This document shows positions 1 to 6,564 of a stretch of DNA of 10,428 bases, piece after piece (positions within the stretch are counted from its first letter, which is position 1; each line of letters opens with the position of its first letter). The stretch comes from an uncultured Spirochaetales bacterium (GTDB lineage Bacteria; Spirochaetota; Spirochaetia; Sphaerochaetales; Sphaerochaetaceae), in NCBI GenBank assembly GCA_934247875.1, contig CAKQJZ010000076.1, positions 1 to 10,428 on the forward strand, given 5' to 3'. Under the pieces are notes generated by a model. It was not told the DNA's origin. It ran no database searches and was given only the letters and a program-made list of their open reading frames with translations. The position numbers were made by a program, and so were the translations under genes.

Positions 1-54
1 CCCATTCGAATTGTGTGATTCCAGTATATTGCTAATTTAAGAATTCAACAACAC

Positions 55-74
55 GGTGCAAGAAAGCACTTTTT
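55..74 (+). terminator. Weak hairpin plus T run, possible terminator of an upstream gene
   Basis: GTGC (56-59) and GCAC (66-69) can pair around a six-base AAGAAA loop, and five T residues follow (70-74). The stem is only four base pairs, plus a possible G-T wobble, so this is a marginal intrinsic terminator. It sits just before the fic promoter, where the end of an upstream unit would be expected. Short frames ending at 33 and 40 could be the tail of that unit, but neither is recognisable. Confidence 0.3.
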
Positions 75-99
75 ATGAAATAGGGGCTAATTAATTTCT

Positions 100-127
100 T
101 TGAAATTGGGGAACTTTTGTATATAAT
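100..127 (+). promoter_or_regulatory. Sigma-70-type promoter of the fic gene
   Basis: A TTGAAA -35 box (100-105) and a perfect TATAAT -10 box (122-127) are separated by 16 bp. Transcription would start near 134, leaving a leader of about 27 nt with an AAGGA ribosome binding site at 148-152, eight bases before the ATG at 161. This is the best-matching promoter in the window. Confidence 0.65.
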
Positions 128-149
128 TATTGCAATAAAAGTTCCCCAA
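106..149. repeat. Perfect 13-bp inverted repeat around the fic promoter, operator-like
   Basis: The left arm TTGGGGAACTTTT (106-118) and right arm AAAAGTTCCCCAA (137-149) are exact reverse complements separated by 18 bp. The left arm fills most of the -35/-10 spacer. The right arm begins at about the inferred transcription start and runs into the ribosome binding site. The half-sites lie 31 bp apart, about three helical turns, so they face the same side of the DNA. Because the left arm would not be transcribed, the repeat is better read as a DNA operator than as an RNA hairpin. A second perfect 12-bp palindrome, TTATTGCAATAA, lies at 127-138. The binding protein is unknown; the Fic protein itself or a distant regulator are both possible. 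Confidence 0.6.
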
Positions 150-160
150 GGAAGAGAGAG

Positions 161-1102
161 ATGGCAGCTCAATACTATAAGATAGAAGAATTGCTTAGGA
201 CTCGTGCTGATTTGCAGGCAAGGTTAGATCTGATGCCGTATGATGGAACTCCTGAGATAAAAACACGAGGAGACGAGAGATACCTTTATGTTAGAAAGCG
301 TGTTGCTGGCAAGTTGCTTTCAACATATATAGGGAAATATAGCGATGATCTCTATAACATATTGCTTAAGAATGCTAAAGAAATACGAGAAATCCGAAAA
401 AGTCTCAGAAAAATAGAGAAACAGCTTGCAGAAGAAGGCTATAGCGACAAGAGCATTTCTCCTTATGTCATTGAGAATATAGCTTTTGCTCGAGCGAATA
501 TGAAGGTCAATATTTATGACCAGGCAATTTTGGAAGGTGTTGCAACTTCTTTTCCTCAAACAGAAGAGATTATCGATAATGGAATTGTTTCTGATATGAC
601 AGCTCGTGATGTGCAAAAGATTCTGAATATAAAACATGCATGGGAGTTCATATTAGATGAGGATGTTGTCGCCTCTGCTTCAGATTATTTTCTTCTTAGC
701 CATATTGCAAGATTAGTCAATGAAGGTTTCTTTGCAGAAGGAGGAAGAATTAGAGGATTGCCTGTAACAATTGGTGGTTCATCATATGTACCTCCGATAC
801 CACTAGAATGGGAAGTGAAAGAACAAATCAGGGAAATAGTTGAGCAGAAAGACGAACCTATTAACATTGCAATAAAACTTTGCTTATATACAATGAAAAC
901 TCAGGTGTTTCTAGATGGCAATAAAAGAGCTGCTGTTATCTTTGCCAATCACTATCTGATAGCTCATGGAGGCGGTTTCCTGGTAATACCAGAGAAAGAA
1001 GTTTCTGCTTTCAAACGTCTCCTTGTTTCATATTATGAAGGGGAAGATGAAGGGATAATAACCAGCTTTCTAAAAGAACGTTGCTGGAAGAAAATAAATT
1101 AA
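161..1102 (+). CDS. Fic/DOC-domain protein with Gln in place of the catalytic His
   Basis: This is a 313-aa Fic-fold protein. Residues 1-95 form a charged, helical N-terminal region with a YLYVRKRV segment (41-48) and a likely coiled coil (about 70-92). Residues 115-140 resemble the inhibitory helix of class II Fic proteins, with Glu125-Gly126 present but Gln121 where the motif normally has Ser/Thr. Residues 185-215 match the Fic flap region, with a GSSYVPPIP segment. The active-site loop is Q248-VFLDGNKR-256. It keeps Phe250, Asp252, Gly253, Asn254 and Arg256, but Gln248 stands where the family has the catalytic His. Fic enzymes usually move AMP or another phosphate-containing group onto a protein hydroxyl, with that His as general base, so this one may be altered or inactive. 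From memory, Gln at this site recurs in some bacterial Fic proteins; I have not verified this. The start is supported by AAGGA at 148-152. No separate antitoxin gene is visible. Target unknown. Confidence 0.85.
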   Translation: MAAQYYKIEELLRTRADLQARLDLMPYDGTPEIKTRGDERYLYVRKRVAGKLLSTYIGKYSDDLYNILLKNAKEIREIRKSLRKIEKQLAEEGYSDKSISPYVIENIAFARANMKVNIYDQAILEGVATSFPQTEEIIDNGIVSDMTARDVQKILNIKHAWEFILDEDVVASASDYFLLSHIARLVNEGFFAEGGRIRGLPVTIGGSSYVPPIPLEWEVKEQIREIVEQKDEPINIAIKLCLYTMKTQVFLDGNKRAAVIFANHYLIAHGGGFLVIPEKEVSAFKRLLVSYYEGEDEGIITSFLKERCWKKIN

Positions 1103-1236
1103 GGTGCACTAAGAAAAGTTTTGAGATCCTCCTTGTTCTGGCCATTATTCTTAACTATGTGAGGACAGCCTTCAATCATGATTGCATTCCTGATTGTTTG
1201 CGCGTTCCATATAATAGACAAAGTCTCTACTATTCT
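1099..1236 (-). pseudogene. Possible gene remnant, 45-codon open frame on the minus strand
   Basis: Reading the minus strand from 1236 down to a TAA at 1099-1101 gives 45 uninterrupted codons, bounded upstream by a stop at 1237-1239. The product includes WNAQTIRNAIMIEGCPHIV and ends KTFLSAP. Its composition (Trp, Cys-Pro-His, balanced charge) looks more protein-like than AT-rich noise, and it converges on the fic gene, sharing bases with the fic stop codon. Possible starts are TTG at 1219-1221 and ATG at 1177-1179, neither with a good ribosome binding site. I do not recognise the family. It could be the 3' end of a lost gene, a tiny protein, or chance. Confidence 0.2.
1187..1215 (+). promoter_or_regulatory. 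Candidate promoter of the helicase-to-ECF operon
   Basis: A perfect TATAAT lies at 1210-1215. Seventeen bases upstream is only a poor -35 (TTCCTG, 1187-1192). Transcription would start near 1222, giving a leader of about 67 nt before the helicase ATG. No other convincing promoter is seen between the fic stop and the operon. The helicase ribosome binding site is modest: AAAGG (1272-1276), 12 bases before the ATG. Confidence 0.4.
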
Positions 1237-1288
1237 TTAAGGTATGCATAGTTAACAGTAAATTTAAGCTTAAAGGTATATATAAATC

Positions 1289-2758
1289 ATGAAATTTACA
1301 GAATTACCTCTCTCTAAAGAGGTTCTAGCTGGTGTTGAGAAAGCTGGTTTTGCTGATTGCACAATGGTACAGGAGAAGGTTCTTCCTGTTTCTTTGCAAG
1401 GCAAAGATGTAATGGTGCAATCAAAGACAGGTTCTGGAAAGACTGCTGTCTTTCTTCTGACAATATTCGAGAAATACATTAAGAATGGCTCAAATGGAAC
1501 TGCGCTGATTGTAGCTCCAACTAGAGAACTAGCTGTACAGATTGAAGAGGATGCTAAGCTGCTCTCTTCTGGTATTCCTCTATATAAAGTCGGAGTATTC
1601 TATGGCGGCGTTGGTTACAAAGAGCAGGAGAATGAGATTGAGGAGGGCCTTAATCTTTATGTAGGAACTCCTGGGCGCCTTTTGGATTTTGCAAGGTCTC
1701 ATAAGATAGATTTCCGCACATTTGATACTGTAGTCCTCGATGAAGCTGATCGTATGTTTGATATGGGCTTCTATCCAGATATCCAGAAGATGTTTGGCTC
1801 TATGAGAGGCGCAAAAGAGCGTCAGACAATGCTTTTGTCTGCAACTCTTTCAACTAAAGTAAGAAACCTTGCTTGGCAATATATGAATAGCCCTGAAGAG
1901 ATTGAAGTGCAGCCAGAAGAGATAACAGTCAAGAATATTACACAGGAGCTTTTCCATGTGACAAAGAGCGAAAAGTTTCCAACACTGCTCTCAATACTGA
2001 AGAAGATCAAACCCGAGTCATGTCTTATCTTCACAAATACAAAAGATAAAGCTGTTGAAGTTTCAGAGCGTCTCAATATGAATGGATATAAGGCTGAATA
2101 TCTTATGGGCGATATGCCACAGGCTAAACGTCTTAAGACTATCGATAGAATGAAAGAAGGAAAGCTTCCTATCCTAGTTGCAACTGACGTTGCTGCACGT
2201 GGCCTTCAGATTGATGACCTTGAGCTTGTTGTCAATTATGATATCCCAGAAGACTTTGAGAACTATGTACATAGAATCGGAAGAACTGCTAGAGCAGGTA
2301 AGAGCGGTAAAGCTATTACACTTGCCTGTGAGGAATATATCTATGGCTTAGAGGCTATAGAGGATTATATCCAGATGAAGATTCCTGTGCTCTGGGCAGA
2401 TGAAGTAGGGCTTGAGGCTGTTGAAGATAAATCTGCTTCTTACAGAAAGAGACGCAGCATCAAGAAGCCTATAGCTGCAAGAAGAGGCAAAGAGAAGCCA
2501 GCTAAAGCGACTAAGAAAAAGGGTAAGAAGAAACGTTCTAAAGACGATGTCAGACCTATTGTTGATAAGAGGGAAGAACAGCATTTTGAGCGCTTATCTT
2601 CTATGTCTCTTGAAGATAGAATGGCTTATTACAAGAAGCACTATGGCGGAGAAGACATAGTTTCAGAAAAGAAGACTCCAAGCACAGAAGAGAGTGCTGA
2701 AGCGCCAAAGAAAGAGAGTATCTGGAGCAGAATCAAGAGCTTCTTCAAGAGAGGATAA
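1289..2758 (+). CDS. DEAD-box ATP-dependent RNA helicase, RhlB/RhlE-like
   Basis: This 489-aa protein has the full set of superfamily 2 DEAD-box motifs. They are a Q-motif region ending near Gln28, motif I SKTGSGKT (45-52), PTREL (77-81), TPGR (127-130), DEAD (151-154), SAT (184-186), LIFTN (246-250), ATDVAARG (298-305) and HRIGRTAR (328-335). Such enzymes use ATP to unwind short RNA duplexes in mRNA decay, ribosome assembly or cold adaptation. The stretch after motif VI, with LACEEYIYGLEAIEDYI, resembles RhlB, so RhlB-like is my best guess, but the exact subfamily is unproven. Residues 385-425 are a Lys/Arg-rich tail likely to bind RNA. The last residues, SIWSRIKSFFKRG (477-489), could form a basic amphipathic helix. 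It is first in the operon, and its stop is one base before the next start codon. Confidence 0.93.
   Translation: MKFTELPLSKEVLAGVEKAGFADCTMVQEKVLPVSLQGKDVMVQSKTGSGKTAVFLLTIFEKYIKNGSNGTALIVAPTRELAVQIEEDAKLLSSGIPLYKVGVFYGGVGYKEQENEIEEGLNLYVGTPGRLLDFARSHKIDFRTFDTVVLDEADRMFDMGFYPDIQKMFGSMRGAKERQTMLLSATLSTKVRNLAWQYMNSPEEIEVQPEEITVKNITQELFHVTKSEKFPTLLSILKKIKPESCLIFTNTKDKAVEVSERLNMNGYKAEYLMGDMPQAKRLKTIDRMKEGKLPILVATDVAARGLQIDDLELVVNYDIPEDFENYVHRIGRTARAGKSGKAITLACEEYIYGLEAIEDYIQMKIPVLWADEVGLEAVEDKSASYRKRRSIKKPIAARRGKEKPAKATKKKGKKKRSKDDVRPIVDKREEQHFERLSSMSLEDRMAYYKKHYGGEDIVSEKKTPSTEESAEAPKKESIWSRIKSFFKRG
2749..2755 (+). promoter_or_regulatory. Ribosome binding site that sets the exporter start at 2760
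   Basis: GAGAGGA at 2749-2755 lies four bases before the ATG at 2760. An upstream in-frame ATG at 2694 would add 22 basic residues read entirely from inside the helicase gene. The 2760 start has the ribosome binding site and gives the usual exporter N-terminus (MSLFRRFVSYYK). Confidence 0.6.
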
Positions 2759-2759
2759 T

Positions 2760-4481
2760 ATGTCGCTATTTAGGAGATTTGTTTCATATTACAAGGACTA
2801 CAAGTGGTGGTTTGCACTTGATATGGCTGTTGCGCTTTTATCTTCTATGCTCTCAATCGCAGCGCCAGCCGTTGTGCGTCATATTCTGAATGTATCACTA
2901 CCGGAGAAAGCATATGGTGTAATTGGCTTATGTGCACTCTTGATGTTTGTAATTTATGCACTTCAATCTCTTTTTTCTTTTATCAGAATAAAGTGGGGAC
3001 ATTATCTTGGCGTATGGATTGAGAATGATATGCGTCAGGATCTGTTTGACCATTTGCAGACACTGTCTTTCTCATATTTTGATAAGACCAAGACAGGAAC
3101 AATCATGAGCAGAATCTCAAACGACCTTTTCAATGTCGCAGAGTTTGCTCATCATGGTCCTGAAGATGTATTGATATCAGCCTCGACACTAATCGGCGCA
3201 TACTGCTTGATGTTCTCTTTCTCATATAAGCTATCTTTAATCTCAATAATACCACTGCCTGCAATGCTTATTTATGGAATATATTTCAATAAGCGTCTAA
3301 AGCGTACTAATAGAGCTATCAGGGCACATATTGCAGATGTCAATGTTGCTGCTGAGAACTCTATACAAGGAATCAGAGAAGTCAAGAGCTATAGCCAGGA
3401 AGAGTTTCAGAAAAAGAAATTCTCTACAACCAATACAGACTTAAAGCAAAGCCGCGAGATGATGTACAAAGAGATGGCACGCTACCATGCTGGCATAGAT
3501 TTCATGAGAGAGTTCTACTATTTCATGACTATTGTAGGTGGCATTGTGCTTATTGCTTATGATGAAGTCTCATATTCAGACCTTGTTACATTCATCCTTT
3601 ATGTATCTGTAGTGCTTCCTCCAATAGATAGATTGATTTCATTCACAGAGCAATTCACTCAAGGCGCTGCATCATTTGAGCGCTTTACTGAAGTCATGGA
3701 TATTGAGCCTGAAATCAAAGATAAAGAGAATGCAAAGCCTCTTAAAGTCACTAATGGCGATATTGAATATAAGGATGTGTCTTTCTCATATGAATCAAAT
3801 GGTGAGACTATAGTCATAAATGATATGTCTCTATCAATTCCTGGCGGAAAGCGAGTCGCTATTGTTGGTGAGTCAGGTGCTGGAAAGAGCACAGCTGTAC
3901 AGCTTCTTGCCCGATTCTATGAAAAGAATGGTGGCTCTATTACGATTGATGGAGTAGATATCGACGATGTGACTCAGAAATCACTTCATGAAGCGATTGG
4001 ATTTGTACAGCAGAATGTATTCTTATTCGATGCATCAATCAGAGAGAATCTAAGATACGGCAAGAGCAGTGCAACAGATGAGGAGCTCTGGGGTGCGCTT
4101 GAGTCTGCACGCCTTGCAGATTTTGTTGCTTCTCTTCCAGATGGGCTCGATACAGAGGTCGGAGAGCGGGGCACAAGACTATCAGGAGGACAGAAACAGC
4201 GATTGTCGATTGCCAGAGTCTTCTTGAAGAATCCTAAGATATTGATTTTCGATGAAGCAACAAGCAGCCTTGATACAGAGTCTGAGCTCTTCATACAGGA
4301 GGCGCTCAATAAGCTTGCTGTAGGCAGAACATGCATAGTCATTGCTCATAGGCTTTCAACAATCATCGATAGTGATATCATCTATGTAATGGAAAAGGGC
4401 AGAATTGTCGAATCAGGAACTCACAGCGAGCTGCTTGAGAAGCATGGCCTATATTATAAGCTTTATTCAATTAAAGGATGA
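2760..4481 (+). CDS. ABC exporter half-transporter (fused transmembrane and ATPase domains)
   Basis: This 573-aa protein has the layout of type IV ABC exporters such as MsbA or lipid/multidrug half-transporters. Residues 1-310 hold about six membrane segments (near 18-37, 54-75, 138-155, 157-177, 250-267, 273-290). Residues 335-570 are the ATPase domain: Walker A GESGAGKST (370-378), Q-loop Gln417 or Gln418 in FVQQNVFLFD, signature LSGGQKQR (474-481), Walker B ILIFDE (494-499) and H-loop His530 (IAHRLST). All catalytic motifs are intact. It is expected to work as a homodimer in the cytoplasmic membrane, since no partner half-transporter lies next to it. The substrate cannot be read from sequence. 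The adjacent plsC makes a lipid substrate thinkable, but that is only context. The gene starts one base after the helicase stop, so translational coupling is likely. Confidence 0.93.
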   Translation: MSLFRRFVSYYKDYKWWFALDMAVALLSSMLSIAAPAVVRHILNVSLPEKAYGVIGLCALLMFVIYALQSLFSFIRIKWGHYLGVWIENDMRQDLFDHLQTLSFSYFDKTKTGTIMSRISNDLFNVAEFAHHGPEDVLISASTLIGAYCLMFSFSYKLSLISIIPLPAMLIYGIYFNKRLKRTNRAIRAHIADVNVAAENSIQGIREVKSYSQEEFQKKKFSTTNTDLKQSREMMYKEMARYHAGIDFMREFYYFMTIVGGIVLIAYDEVSYSDLVTFILYVSVVLPPIDRLISFTEQFTQGAASFERFTEVMDIEPEIKDKENAKPLKVTNGDIEYKDVSFSYESNGETIVINDMSLSIPGGKRVAIVGESGAGKSTAVQLLARFYEKNGGSITIDGVDIDDVTQKSLHEAIGFVQQNVFLFDASIRENLRYGKSSATDEELWGALESARLADFVASLPDGLDTEVGERGTRLSGGQKQRLSIARVFLKNPKILIFDEATSSLDTESELFIQEALNKLAVGRTCIVIAHRLSTIIDSDIIYVMEKGRIVESGTHSELLEKHGLYYKLYSIKG

Positions 4482-4484
4482 CAA

Positions 4485-5252
4485 ATGAAAAAGGTTATCA
4501 AGTTCTTCAGATTCTTAATCGGAATCATAATCATCATACCTGTAATGACAGTGATCACTTTGATCTCAATCATATTCGGTGCAATCTTCCGTCTCTTGCA
4601 TTTATATAAGCTTGGCGAGGTTGTGCCTCATGCAATCCTTACTATCCTTGATAGATGGATCATCTACTTCATGGGTGCATATATCAAAATAGAGGGCAAA
4701 GAGAATCTGCCTCCTCGTGGTGAGAAGTATTGCTTCTTCCCTAACCATAACTCTGTTATGGATATCCCTGCTATATATGCAACAGGCAGATGGCCTGGAA
4801 TGATCTCAAAGAAAGAGATGAATAAAGTACCTTTGATTCATGGCCTTCTTTGGCTTCTGCATTGTCCTTTGATTGATAGATCAAGCCCTAAGAGCGCTAT
4901 TGAGGCTATCCACAAGGGAACTCTGAATATTGAGAAGGGTATTCCTATGGTAATCTTCCCAGAAGGTACCAGAAACAAGTGCGGTCAGGTTGCTGAGTTC
5001 AAAGCTGGTTCTTTTAAGATGGCAACTAGAGCTAAAGCTAAAGTCGTCCCAGTTGTAATCAAGAACACAAGACAGGCTTTTGAAGATGCTCATTACTTAG
5101 GTCTTGTTCCTATTTATGTGAAGATTCTTCCTCCGCTTGATACTGCAGATATGACTCAGGAAGAAATTCAGAACCTTCACACTGTTGTTGAGAATAGGGT
5201 AAGAGAAGAGTTTGAAAAGCTTCCAGCTTTCCCAAGGAAAAAGAATGGTTGA
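4485..5252 (+). CDS. plsC: 1-acyl-sn-glycerol-3-phosphate acyltransferase (PlsC family)
   Basis: This 255-aa protein is of normal length for PlsC/LPLAT-family enzymes, which acylate lysophosphatidic acid to phosphatidic acid in phospholipid synthesis. The N-terminus (about 5-38) is strongly hydrophobic and is the likely membrane anchor. The catalytic HX4D motif is HNSVMD (His88, Asp93) and the substrate-binding block is FPEGTR (158-163), followed by a conserved FKAGSF stretch (172-177). Other LPLAT members, such as ornithine-lipid acyltransferases, share these motifs, so the exact acceptor is inferred. AAAGGA (4473-4478) lies six bases before the ATG, inside the end of the exporter gene. Three bases separate the two genes. 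The last eight bases overlap the next gene, ecfA. Confidence 0.88.
   Translation: MKKVIKFFRFLIGIIIIIPVMTVITLISIIFGAIFRLLHLYKLGEVVPHAILTILDRWIIYFMGAYIKIEGKENLPPRGEKYCFFPNHNSVMDIPAIYATGRWPGMISKKEMNKVPLIHGLLWLLHCPLIDRSSPKSAIEAIHKGTLNIEKGIPMVIFPEGTRNKCGQVAEFKAGSFKMATRAKAKVVPVVIKNTRQAFEDAHYLGLVPIYVKILPPLDTADMTQEEIQNLHTVVENRVREEFEKLPAFPRKKNG
5234..5238 (+). promoter_or_regulatory. Ribosome binding site that sets the ecfA start at 5245
   Basis: AAGGA at 5234-5238 lies six bases before ATG 5245. An earlier in-frame ATG at 5212 would add 11 residues (MKSFQLSQGKR) that do not resemble an ABC N-terminus. Starting at 5245 gives the expected first strand, MVDINDLSFKY. Confidence 0.6.
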
Positions 5253-6564
5253 TATAAACGACCTCTCATTTAAGTATGAGGAGGGAGGGGTTGCCCTCTT
5301 CTCCTCATTTTCACTTAATATAGAGGAAGGTGAACGTGTGCTGCTGATTTCTACACCAGGCAGCGGCAAGACTACGCTCTCACGCATACTCACTGGCAGC
5401 GCACCTAAATACACTGGTGGCATATTAAGCGGCACTGTAATCATTAATGGTGTTGATATCCTCTCTCTCGATACTCCAGAGCGTATCAGATACACATCGC
5501 GTGTTAATCAGAATAGCGATGAGATGATTCTATTCTCAACTCTTTATGAAGAACTCTCATTCCCGCTTGAGAACCTTGGATACGAAGAGAGCGTCATAAA
5601 AGAGAAAGCAGAGTGGGCGCTAACTGAATTTGATTTGACAAGGTATAAAGAAGTATCAACAGCAGAGCTCTCAGGAGGAGAAAAGAAGAGGCTGATGATA
5701 GCTATTCTCTTCTTAATAGATCCAGAGCTATATATTCTTGATGAGTCATTTGATGAGCTTTCTCCATTCTGGAGAGCTAAGATAGCTAAGCTCATCAAAG
5801 AGCGGGGCCGCTCTGTGTTGATTCTGGGCTCTCATTTTCTCCCAACATATGAAGGACTATATGACAGAGTAATAACTATAAAAGATGGCAAAGCAGCGCC
5901 TTATGAGAGAGAGACTGTCAGTGTTTCTCTTGTAGAGAAGCCAAATGGCAAGACTCTCTCAGTAAAGGATATAGCTCTTTCTCGTCCTCATAGGTCTTTG
6001 AAAGAAGAGAATCCTTTTTCTCTTGATGTTTCCTCTTTCAGCATAGAAGGTGGCAAATGCACATTGCTGCTCGGAGAGAATGGATCAGGAAAAAGCACAC
6101 TTTCCAAAGTTCTTTGTGGTCTTCTGAAAGAAGAGAGAGGAACTGTTAAGATAGATGACAAGCTGGTAGCAATAAAAGAGAGACGGAGGGAAGTTGCGTA
6201 TCTGATGCAGAATCCATTTGAGCAGCTTTTTCTGCCAACAGTAAAGGAAGAACTGGAATCTACTGATGCGAAAAAAGAAGATATAGAGAGAGCATTAGAG
6301 CTCTTCTCACTATCTCCTGATTGGTATATTTCAGAAATTCCATATGGCAGTGCTAAATTAGTGCAAGCAGCTGTTTTCTATCTTCTGAAGCGTCCTTTCG
6401 CTATCTTTGATGAACTTGATAGTGCACTTTCTTACAGTGACTCATTGAAGGCTGTTAATGCATATCTTGAGAGTGGTACAGGTCTCTTGATAATAACTCA
6501 TGATGAGTACTTTGCATCTCTATTCAAAGGGAAGTGCTACAGAATAGAAGGAGGAAAGATATGA
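5245..6564 (+). CDS. ECF transporter energising ATPase, two ABC domains fused (EcfA1-EcfA2 type)
   Basis: This 439-aa single chain carries two ABC ATPase domains that power an energy-coupling-factor importer. Domain 1 (about 1-225) has Walker A STPGSGKT (36-43, with Ser where Gly is usual), Q-loop Gln89, a canonical signature LSGGEKKR (142-149), Walker B LYILDE (162-167) and His197. Domain 2 (about 236-439) has Walker A GENGSGKST (277-285), Q-loop Gln322, Walker B FAIFDE (385-390) and His419. Its signature position reads PYGSAKLV (366-373), which is degenerate. In ABC dimers each ATP site joins one Walker A with the other domain's signature. Only the domain-2 Walker A plus domain-1 signature site looks fully standard. 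The gene overlaps plsC by eight bases and ecfT by four (ATGA), and is followed by ecfT and an S component, which supports the ECF assignment. Confidence 0.9.
   Translation: MVDINDLSFKYEEGGVALFSSFSLNIEEGERVLLISTPGSGKTTLSRILTGSAPKYTGGILSGTVIINGVDILSLDTPERIRYTSRVNQNSDEMILFSTLYEELSFPLENLGYEESVIKEKAEWALTEFDLTRYKEVSTAELSGGEKKRLMIAILFLIDPELYILDESFDELSPFWRAKIAKLIKERGRSVLILGSHFLPTYEGLYDRVITIKDGKAAPYERETVSVSLVEKPNGKTLSVKDIALSRPHRSLKEENPFSLDVSSFSIEGGKCTLLLGENGSGKSTLSKVLCGLLKEERGTVKIDDKLVAIKERRREVAYLMQNPFEQLFLPTVKEELESTDAKKEDIERALELFSLSPDWYISEIPYGSAKLVQAAVFYLLKRPFAIFDELDSALSYSDSLKAVNAYLESGTGLLIITHDEYFASLFKGKCYRIEGGKI
6548..6554 (+). promoter_or_regulatory. Strong ribosome binding site for ecfT
   Basis: AAGGAGG lies six bases before ATG 6561. 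It rules against an earlier in-frame ATG at 6534, which would add nine basic residues read from inside ecfA. Confidence 0.65.

Noticed and set aside
4..11. ATTCGAAT palindrome at the window edge
   Set aside because: It is too short and isolated to distinguish from chance.
2694..2759. Longer N-terminus for the ABC exporter from ATG 2694
   Set aside because: It would overlap the helicase gene by 65 bp and add 22 hydrophilic, basic residues. The ATG at 2760 has a ribosome binding site and gives the normal N-terminus.
5212..5244. Longer N-terminus for EcfA from ATG 5212
   Set aside because: The extra 11 residues are read from inside plsC and do not fit the ABC fold. AAGGA precedes ATG 5245 at the right distance.
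5097..5495. 132-codon minus-strand frame across plsC and ecfA
   Set aside because: It lies antisense to two genes with clear family motifs, has no recognisable domain, and is best explained as a codon-usage shadow. The same applies to the other minus-strand frames inside genes.
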